Source of the DNA: Glandiceps talaboti
Taxonomy: Eukaryota > Hemichordata > Enteropneusta > Spengelidae
Reading direction: 5' to 3'
Assembly (NCBI RefSeq): GCF_964340395.1
Contig: NC_135551.1
Coordinates: 8,351,379-8,415,378, forward strand
DNA length: 64,000 nt
Position numbers and translations under genes: made by a program. Below, piece after piece: positions 55,771-64,000 of this stretch. The number at the start of each line of letters is the position of its first letter. Position 1 is the stretch's first letter. A model generated the notes under the pieces. The model worked only from the letters and a program-made list of their open reading frames with translations, was not told where the DNA came from and did not search any database.

Positions 55771-56279
55771 AATTCCCTAAAGTTCAAGTGTGATCCTGGT
55801 ACGTACATACAGAAGTTGAGTCGGATACGAGATATGAGAGTGATTCGAGTGTTATTACTTGGTCTATCAGCTGTGTGCGAAGATCAGTAGTAATAGTTGT
55901 AAAAACCACTTGCATTTGTTTTGGTTTTTTATTCGTGCCCATATCTCATGATTGAGAAGGGTTACATGAAATTCGATTTCATACAATCGGATAGCTGAGA
56001 TGGTTGGAAGTCATTTCCCCCAAAAAATGTAAATTTTGTATTTTTTTTCTAATTTTTGCGTGGTCAACCTTAAGTTGTGCAAATTATTCTTAATTGTCAT
56101 CTTGTCAGCTTAATAGCTAGTAATCTTTGGACCTATCATTCTATCTTTGCTCAATACTGATAAATATAATCTTGATAGCCACTTTCCATTGATTAAGACA
56201 TACAGGCGCTAGTGACATTACTTAAACCGGTCTTCGGCGACCACTAGTAACTGGCGTAAAAATAAACAGTTGGGGGCAT

Positions 56280-57130
56280 AATCTAATACAAATCTAAAAG
56301 TGAATAACAAACTCAAATCATTTGATGAATGTGATACTCAAAAAACTCCGAAAATACCGGTGCCAATCTACAGGTCGTTAATGGGGACCAAAGGTGAGGC
56401 TGATGCTGTCGTAGCAGTGTTTTTGTATGGCTATGGGACCCATAAAAGTCAATTTCCATCTTGTTTCTATCAATCATTTATCACATGACTTCACTAAAAT
56501 AGAGTTGTAAAAATTACCAAATCTAGCTTAAAGTTCGGCTGTACATTGGCTGATGGGACTTGTTCAAACAACGTTTGGGGCTGTTGTTTAAATAATCGAA
56601 AATTCATGAAGAATGTTCGCATTAGTATATCCATTTCCGTCCAATGTATTTGATTCAACACATACAGCTTACTATGACTTACAACTTACTACCCAGGGTG
56701 CACCTGTCGTGTGTGTCCTCTATTCACCTTGCTGTGAACAGGCCATGACTTGTCTTAAGTGTACTAACAAAAGAACGTTTGGACAAACAGACATTGCATC
56801 GATCGTACACGTAGTGGTGTGACAGCTACAAGTGTCGATGTCGCGTCTATGCCACGTTCGTTTAGTGGTGGTGGATTTGTCTCAGGAAATCTTTTTGGTT
56901 TGAAAAGAGTGTGTTGTGTAATTGTAGTCTGAAGAAGAAAAGGTTGGGAAGTTACAGAGAGACAAATAACGTGACATCCCGGATACATCTGTGATTTGAC
57001 AGTAAGTAAACTGTTTCCGTGTTTGCACCATTGCGACAAGTCGTAGACATATTGTGTGGTCAAGTATTCCAGACACTAAGGGACGATCGCACAATGTCAA
57101 CAAACTTTCCCACCTTTAATGATAACCAGT
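56280..57130. repeat. Dispersed repeat related to 41935-42735
   Basis: Same order of blocks as the copy at 41.9-42.7 kb, ending GATAACCAGTTCTATACTACT. Confidence 0.65.
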
Positions 57131-57565
57131 TCTATACTACTACTATACTTACTACTGTAATTTGTTGATTAAAACACAGATAGTGTTACTTATCTGTGAT
57201 TAAAATGTACTCTAATGGATATACAGTACTGGGTTTCTGGTAGTATTGTATTGGATTTACCATAATGTTTATGCATGGCGTGTCGATGTCGCGCTTGTGC
57301 ACGTCCGTTGATTTGTCTTAAAGTTAAAGTTAAAGAACGAAAAAACCCTATGGGCATTGTGCGATCGTCCCTTAAGAGGGGCATATGTTATCCTGTCAGT
57401 GTTTATCAATGGCGTCACTTTTTTTAAGTGTATGTAGTGTTAACATGTAACAACAGCGGCGACGGCTACCGTGAAATACGATATTTAACGTGCTTGTATA
57501 TGTTAAATACATGGAATCGCTACTTTTCTTTCACGACGTCGCCCACGTGTAGTCGTAGATGAGTA

Positions 57566-57732
57566 TATATAAATAAGGAAACTAGGACAACTACCAGTGT
57601 CGTTATAGTAACCGGGGAATTTACATAATACAACGCTGTAAATTCAGACACTAACAACTATGTCAGGACCAAGGAGAAACAGATTTACCTTACTAGCAAA
57701 CATAAGAAACATGAAACAACAGAACGACTAAA
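57566..57732 (+). other. Possible small transcription unit with TATA box
   Basis: TATATAAATA at about 57566 precedes by about 95 bp an ATG at 57660 opening MSGPRRNRFTLLANIRNMKQ then QND and a stop. The peptide is basic and unrecognised. It could be a first exon or chance. Confidence 0.2.
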
Positions 57733-57739
57733 GTAATAA

Positions 57740-58600
57740 ATTCACCAACGATTCCAAGAGCATTATTTGGTGTGTAGGGGAACCAAAAGTTCTACTGAAT
57801 GACTATACATGTACACGTCGTTATTGCCATATTGTATGCCTTTATTTGTATTTGGTTCAGGCCTTTATGAAATTTACAATACAATGGCTCGAGGACTATA
57901 CAGTGATCTCATCAGTCATAGAGTTGTATACATTTCTTATACTAAAAATGTCAAGGTCGCCATTCTTTACGCTCAGACTACCAAACGCTGCTAGACAGAT
58001 ATATATCAGAATGTTATATTTAGTCTGACAAATAAACAAAGGAATTGAATTGCTAGCTAAGAAAAATGTCCAACAACTTAGGGAGCGATCAGTTTTTATG
58101 GCCGGGGTGGGCCAGTGACTTCTTGTTCGTGTTGTACTTAAAAATAATCCCTCCCCCTGCGATTCACCCACAAAACAATCCAACCCCCCTCTGACAAATA
58201 CAAAAACCCCACTGAACCCCCTCCCCGAAATCTGTCGACAAGAAACATTCTTCTTGTTCTTGCAAATGACACTCTAGATTCTTAAAGCACAATACAGCAC
58301 ACTGCATAGTTAATTCTACTTGTTATATTTACGGTACTTTTAAGTTGCTATTCCAAATCCATTGCTTCACTTATATAAAGCTCTTTAGACAGGAACCCTA
58401 TAAGAAGTATGATTGTCTGTTTATGGCCATGCAAAATATTCATGGATTAGTAACCAAAAATTCTAGCATATTTCTAAGTTTGGGTGAACTATTACCATTA
58501 ATATTATAGATTAATTCAGCTAATTATGAAGTGCAATATTAGAAATGGAGTTAATATAATTGAAATCAGTAAGTTTCAAAGTAGGGAGAGAACTGGAAAC
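57740..58600. other. Non-coding
   Basis: No exon recognised. The C-rich patch at 58140-58230 follows GGGAGCGATCAGTTTTTATG and may be a decayed element. Confidence 0.4.
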
Positions 58601-58617
58601 AGTATGGGGAGAAGTGC

Positions 58618-59185
58618 ACGCCATGCGCGTGCTCTCCTACTATACAAGGGGGGGGGGGGGTCCCCATCCCATGGTAAGAACATTTTGAAAAATGAACACC
58701 TTTTGGAGACCATTTAGAGCACCATTCAAAGTAAAACACAACGTATTAGTTATATGATTAAAGTATCACGAAATTTTTGGTTTCAAAAGTTTAAATCATT
58801 TCAAGTTGTGCCCCCCTGCCTGCTATGGGAGGGGGTGTCGCCCCTCCCGTAGTAAGTGCTTTAGAAAATGAACACCCTTCCCTTTGGAGGCCATGTAGAG
58901 CACCATTCAGAAGTAAAACACAACTTAGTTCTATCATAAAAGTATCAAGATTTTTTGGTTTCAAAAGTTCAATCATTTCAAGTCGTGCCCCGCCTGCTAT
59001 GCAGGCATGGGGGGTTGGGGGGTTGGGAGGGGGTGTCGCCCCTCCCATGGTAAGTGCTTTGGAAAATGAACACCCCTCCTTTGGAGGCCACTTAGAGCAC
59101 CATCCAGAAGTAAAACCCAACTTAGTTATATCATAAAAATATCACGAATTAAGGGTTTCAAAAGTTTAAATCATTTCAAGTCATA
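58618..59185 (+). repeat. Three-copy tandem repeat, unit about 185-195 bp
   Basis: Each unit carries TGGTAAG(T/A), AAAATGAACACC, TTTAGAGCACCATTC and TTTCAAAAGTTTAAATCATT, with a variable G-run at its start. Open frames on both strands across it are due to the repeat. Confidence 0.9.
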
Positions 59186-59189
59186 CTGA

Positions 59190-61200
59190 CATAAATAATA
59201 ATAAATAAAGATCAAGTAGAAAGTGAGAAAATTTGTGAAAAACATGCACACTGTGGAGGTCAGTTACCATTTAGATATACAAATTCATTAAATTATTTGA
59301 AAGTGTGTCTCTATTATTAGCTATGTTTGTGTGCAATTCAATATGTTCGGGTCAATGGAGGCACAGAATTTAGAGTCAGTCCATCCAGTAAATTACAAGG
59401 TATTTCATTTTTTATGTGTTACGTGTACAGCTACACATGCAAGTTTTTATACTACTTTTGGAAGTGAAGTGAAGTGTTATATGTTTTTCGATCGCTGTAT
59501 GTACGCTGTATGAATTGGAGATTTTGGGTGAACGGAAGGTAATTTCGTGTGAGTTTCAGAAGTCCTTGCGAAGAAAATTAGCTTTACTACCATGACTTAA
59601 AGAGGAACTGTCTTATAAACTGTCTTATAAATGTTAGACTTGATGAAATGTATCAACAACCACATTCCCTATATTTTCTTTTAATTTTCTCCTTAGTTGC
59701 TTTGATTTCGACTGCTCGAAATGAAACTGACATGACACTCAGAAACTTTAATTGCATTATTTCAAAACAATGTATCGTATGGTATTCACATAAAATTTAC
59801 ATACTGACCATAATTCCATATCGCCATTAAATGAAGTACTGTGTTTTGGTTTTTGCTTTGTTACTATGGTAACGAGATTTGCTATACGTCGTTTTGGAAG
59901 CATATCGCTCGATAGGTCAGCAGTGTCACCAGAGCTAGAGGGTGATTGATGGGGTCAAATCACTATTTCAATAATTTGATTGTTTGTGCGTATTTTCTCA
60001 AACCATTGATGTCTTATCCATCCTAAAACAATGTTTGTCATTACAAGAAAAACAACAATGATAATTATTAGAAACCGTACGACCGATCGTGGAGAAAAAA
60101 GTGAAAAAGCTAATTCCCGTATTTAAAATTTGGCTACGACCGTATTGACAATAGACAGTGAAAAAAATACTTCTACTTCACTGGGCCGTGACCGTGCGAC
60201 TGGTCGTGGACAATAGACAGTGAAAAAAAATACTTCTTCACTGGGCCAAGACCGTACGACATACCACCTAGCGCACCTTATAATCAAGTTCTCACCACTC
60301 ATCCAAAAGTACCGATAGAAACATCTTTGGTAATATCACCATACTCCACTATTTTTTCCTTTAGTGCTCGGTATATCATGGAAGACTTTTTCAAAGGTTC
60401 TATTGGTTCAATATCGCCATCTTTCACCTTGGGATAGGAACCCCTTTTGCTGTTCACTGTTTTGCATGATACACATTGTTGCTATATGCGAGCAAGATGG
60501 ACTACAGGGGTCTATGAATTTCCGAAACATGTATTCATTCCCAATGGAACCCCGGGCCATTACACATCCCTGTATCAGGATAGTAACGTCGTGCCAATTT
60601 AAAATAAATGAATTTATGGTTTGTTTTTCAGTAGATGTATTCAATCAAAAATAGATAATTTTTCAGCTGTCTCGCCGACTTTACTAGTATTATAATTTAT
60701 AGTATTAGTAACTAGTCACACTGACTGAGTGTTTATGTATCGTAAAGCCTACCGTTCGAATTGCATCAAATTATACAAGTTGTATAAAAACTATCTACAT
60801 TGTCTCCCCATGAAAGAAGTATCCATGGTAACATTATTAAGATTTCAATGAGGGATTCTATATATTGTACCCAAAATCAATAAATACATCTAGTAGCATA
60901 ACTTTTGAGTCTCACAGTTCAGTGTGTACTGCTCGAAATGATAACAGTGTGCACTTTATCATGTGGCTAGGTACGTATATTGCAGGTCGTGTTCAGTGGA
61001 TCAACAGGTACTGATATGAGTTATTTCCTATTTCATAGTGACCACACCCCACAATACAACACTAGCAATTTCCTTACATGAAATCAACATTTAACTGTTT
61101 CAACAATGCGAGAATGAGATACAAGGTGTGAGATCAATATATTTTTCAAATCAATGTAGGATAAAAATTAAATTCTTTTACTTTTGGGGTGTTTTTTTAG
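59190..61200. other. Non-coding, with one short duplication
   Basis: GACAATAGACAGTGAAAAAAATACTTC plus CACTGGGCC occurs at about 60147 and 60209 (62-bp spacing). Short frames at 60364-60654 are unrecognised. Confidence 0.5.
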
Positions 61201-61524
61201 TTGTCTAGTTCTCATCCTACAGAAACGATTTTACTTTTTAATGGGTCTGTTTGTACCCCTAAACATGCAATTATTTCTTTTTTTAAAATATCCCACAAAT
61301 TGAGAAATGGAAGAATTGTCACTATAGCAAATCACTAACATAAAGTGTCAACAAAAGAACTATTTTTCCTCACTGCATACTGGATTTGTATTCACAGTAT
61401 AACTACATAGTGATTTGGAATTGGATGGACATTTTAAATTTTGGCCAATTAAGTTAGGGGGAAGGGACTAATTTTTTTTGTCCTACATTGAACTATTGAC
61501 CTCACCCCTAATGTATTGATTTAC

Positions 61525-61860
61525 CATACATAATTTTGTACTGACAGAACTATCCCTTGGTGCCCATGTGTTCCAACATTATGAAATGTCATGTGAATTT
61601 TGTCCAAACAATGTTTGGAAGGGGGGGGGGGTCATAATTATGAATATTATGACCACTTTGGCTTTGGGAGAAATACATAAACTCTACACATGAATAGTTC
61701 AGTTGATTTAGCATACATATGAACTGACAGAAATATACCTTGGTGCATGTGTGTTCCAACATTATACAATGTCAAGTGATGTTGAAATTTTGATGGGGTG
61801 GGGGTCTAATTTTTTAGTGGCATTTTAAAGTTAGGATACACACAATTATTTTTATTGTAT
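61525..61860 (+). repeat. Two-copy degenerate tandem repeat, about 181 bp
   Basis: ACTGACAGAACTATCCCTTGG with GTGTTCCAACATTATGAAATG at 61542 recurs with small changes at 61723; each copy is followed by a G-run. Confidence 0.75.
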
Positions 61861-63553
61861 AATTATAAAGAGGCATTGGTACATTATACATATGTGCAAA
61901 GTTAAACAAGCTCATTTTAATTTTTGTTAAAATTCAACAATATTTCATAACAAATGTCTGTCAAAAATTTATAAATTTAGATGGGATGTGGGGTTACAAT
62001 TTCAATTCTAGAATTTAAACAGATGTGGTGACCCACTATTTTTTTGTCATTGATAAATAGCTGGAATAATACATTGTACACATACAGCACAAAAAATAAT
62101 CTATCACAGACTTTTATCCTATTTTGCAGTTTTCTTACATTTTTCTTTAAAAATCGTAAAGCAGCTGGGGATAAAATAACATAGTATTGTATGAAATAAT
62201 GAAAAAAAAATTACAAACAAATATGTCTGGACATAATATGCATTGCACTAAAATATGTAAGTTCATTAAGTGCTCCAGGGATAATCTTTAACCATCAAAA
62301 ATTATGATGAAGTTAATTGTTGTAAATCTACTTATTTTGACCTAAACCAATATGTGTAGATAGAAGAAACGGTCATTATCTTGAAAACAAAGGTGGTGAC
62401 ATAGTATTTTTTTTTTGGATTTTTTTACATATTCAGATATCACTGCTTAGGTATGCAAAGTATAAGAAAAATCTATCTACTTTTGTGAATTTGACAGCTC
62501 CCCCCTTAAAAGGTGCAATGTTATGACTCCAAGTCACATGCTTGGGATGTATCAAGAGACAAAGAGTTTGTTATATTTGAACGTATATTTATAGCTTGTT
62601 TATGGTTTATTGTATGCACATAAATTTGATGTATGGAAATTTAAGTACAGCAGGGTGGTTCATGATTTCGTTCAGTTGTTGAAAATAATTGCCCCCCCCC
62701 CCCCGATTTACCGCCCCCACCCGGCCCCTTACCAGTTGCCCAATTGCTACACAAACATCACATTATTCAATGTCAAATATTCAAAAAAATTGATAAAAAA
62801 CTTGGCACGAGTAGCTTTTTACTTTCGACGGTTAGTTTATTTCTTGAACTTTTTATTGGATAATATTTCAATGTAGTTTGTATTGAAACAATGGCTGATG
62901 TATTGAATTAAATTCTGAAAGATAATTTCATGAATATATGTACTGCATTGGTGGATAGCAGAGTCTTAAGTAGACGATCCGATGTAATATATCTTAAATA
63001 CAATGACTGGCATATTGATGAAAGTGTTGTATGCCTTTTTTTTCGTTGTCCATCGACATTTCTGGTGAGCAGTAGCTGTGACATTTTCAGGATGATCTCA
63101 TTTCGTCTTTGGAGGAATGGGTTGAAGCCCTGAATGATTTCTTTTCATTTCCCAAGGGGGTGGGTCAACGTTTCTATAACCAGCCGCCATGAAGGTGTGA
63201 TGTCGTTTTATAATTAACCGCACATCACAGAGGTTATGGGATTTAGACAAAGCAACATTTACGTTGAACGAATAAAATGAAACAGCCAATGCTTTGTCTA
63301 TGGGCGGACTCTTATTAAAAGATAATAATTGTTGCGATGTATGTAGCAGTGAATGGGTAGTCTATGGGGAAAAGGTGTATGATAAATGCTACGAGAATGG
63401 TCTGTTGTTACAAAATAGATACCATGCTCAGCTAGGTGTCGTATGAGCCTCCCTACATACCGTTCGATCGGCCAATATCAGGCTGCGGACGGTATCTAGT
63501 AGTTATATCCGGTTTTTATGCTGGTAATTTTTAGGTCGTGCCATATTGTAACA
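61861..63553. other. Non-coding
   Basis: AT-rich with homopolymer runs (C12 at about 62693); nothing recognised on either strand. Confidence 0.5.
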
Positions 63554-63592
63554 ATGCTGTCGAAAACCGTTCGATTCGATTTGGAGGACATG
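63554..63592 (+). CDS. First coding exon of P-loop NTPase gene
   Basis: ATG opens MLSKTVRFDLEDM, ending ATG|GTATGT in phase 0, which fits the next exon exactly. No signal peptide, so the product is probably cytosolic. Confidence 0.55.
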
Positions 63593-63703
63593 GTATGTTA
63601 TCTCTAAAAAGTTTGTCATAGCAGTTTTAATTATGAAGATAGGGCATGTATAATTATAATTATTTGTGTACATATTCTGTATATTCTGTTACATTTGTTT
63701 CAG

Positions 63704-64000
63704 GCATACAACACCCACAGGATGGCCGGAGCCCACAACACATACAAGTATCGACGGCTGAGATTAATGACGCCGAACGATCTTTCTGAACATGAAATTG
63801 ATCGTTGCACAGAGTTATACAGACAAGCAAAGACGAGAGCAGTGGATACAATTGACAAAATCAACATCCAAATAGTTGGAGATGAAGGCAGTGGTAAGAC
63901 AGTGTTCTGGCAGAACATTACCAGAAAACAATCAAAAGAGAAAGAAAATGTTTTCACAAATGACATTCATCGTGGAACAGTAGATGAAGTGTTTCAACGT
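63704..64000 (+). CDS. P-loop NTPase (Roc/GTPase-like), partial
   Basis: Acceptor ttgtttcag, phase 0, open to the end of the window (99 codons). A basic helical N-terminal part (YKYRRLRLMTPNDLSEHEID) leads to INIQIVGDEGSGKTVFWQNI, in which GDEGSGKT is a Walker A motif after a hydrophobic beta strand. Spacing and flanks recall Roc-type GTPase domains of ROCO proteins and related immune-type NTPases; motifs that would decide between them lie beyond the right edge. Confidence 0.7.

Larger units (their letters stand above)
53196..55870 (+). mobile_element. Non-autonomous LTR retrotransposon
   Basis: Direct repeats start with TGTTACGGATGACAG at 53196 and 55403. The left LTR ends TTTGTTACA at 53811, followed by TTGGTGGAAAAA, a primer-binding-type start as in Ty3/Gypsy elements. 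The right LTR is preceded by the purine tract GGGAAAAGGTGATAG. About 360 bp of the two LTRs differ at only a few positions, apart from a block of about 120 bp present only on the left (53269-53388). The internal part (about 1.6 kb) has no gag or pol; the one frame, at 53990-54262, is unrecognised. The right-hand end of the 3' LTR is approximate. Confidence 0.7.

Noticed and set aside
58791-59136. Overlapping frames of about 105 codons on both strands
   Set aside because: They are created by a tandem repeat with no stop in some frames.

Overview
This is an AT-rich metazoan nuclear genome window: short exons separated by introns with GT-AG (and a few GC-AG) borders, abundant microsatellites and many transposable-element remnants. 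A relaxin-receptor-like GPCR, multi-TSP1 secreted proteins and a Roc-like P-loop protein together suggest a marine invertebrate, perhaps a deuterostome such as a hemichordate or amphioxus. The species call is a guess from gene content; no rRNA or mitochondrial marker is present.

Region 1 (1-3.3 kb) holds the 3' part of a relaxin-receptor-like GPCR, then a phase-compatible exon of a degenerate protein kinase and two homologous Lys/Glu-rich exons. Region 2 (3.7-7.4 kb) is non-coding and contains a roughly 1.05 kb repeat element with 10-bp inverted ends. Region 3 (7.4-24 kb) is secreted gene A: a tandemly duplicated first exon (signal peptide, Cys motif resembling the angiopoietin N-terminus, coiled coil), one further coiled-coil exon, sixteen thrombospondin type-1 (TSP1) exons that mostly alternate between a 147-nt and a 156-nt form, and a short terminal exon. 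Region 4 (27.5-39.5 kb) is a shorter paralogue, gene B, with the same order of parts. Its central intron has been invaded by a Penelope-like element (PLE) and a degenerate LINE. All internal exons of both genes are symmetrical phase 1-1, so duplicated exons stay in frame.

The PLE (31.39-34.7 kb) encodes a reverse transcriptase followed by a GIY-YIG endonuclease. It sits head-to-head with a 5'-truncated copy of itself inside a (TA)n tract. Both outer ends carry a 41-nt motif with every core residue of a hammerhead ribozyme. Related copies of this motif lie at 14.2, 17.85 and 30.3 kb, next to TA or CA microsatellites and inside introns of the two TSP1 genes. In the 30.3 kb copy, stem I differs in sequence on both strands but still pairs.

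Region 5 (40-57 kb) is repeat-dominated. It holds decayed relics of at least four unrelated DNA-mobile families: a YqaJ-type nuclease missing its catalytic exon, a DDE_Tnp_4/Harbinger-like transposase, a Mutator-like transposase and a Crypton-like tyrosine recombinase. A young, non-autonomous LTR retrotransposon and several fold-back elements are also present. Region 6 (57-63.5 kb) is mostly non-coding with minisatellites. The window ends in the first two exons of a P-loop NTPase gene that continues off the right edge.
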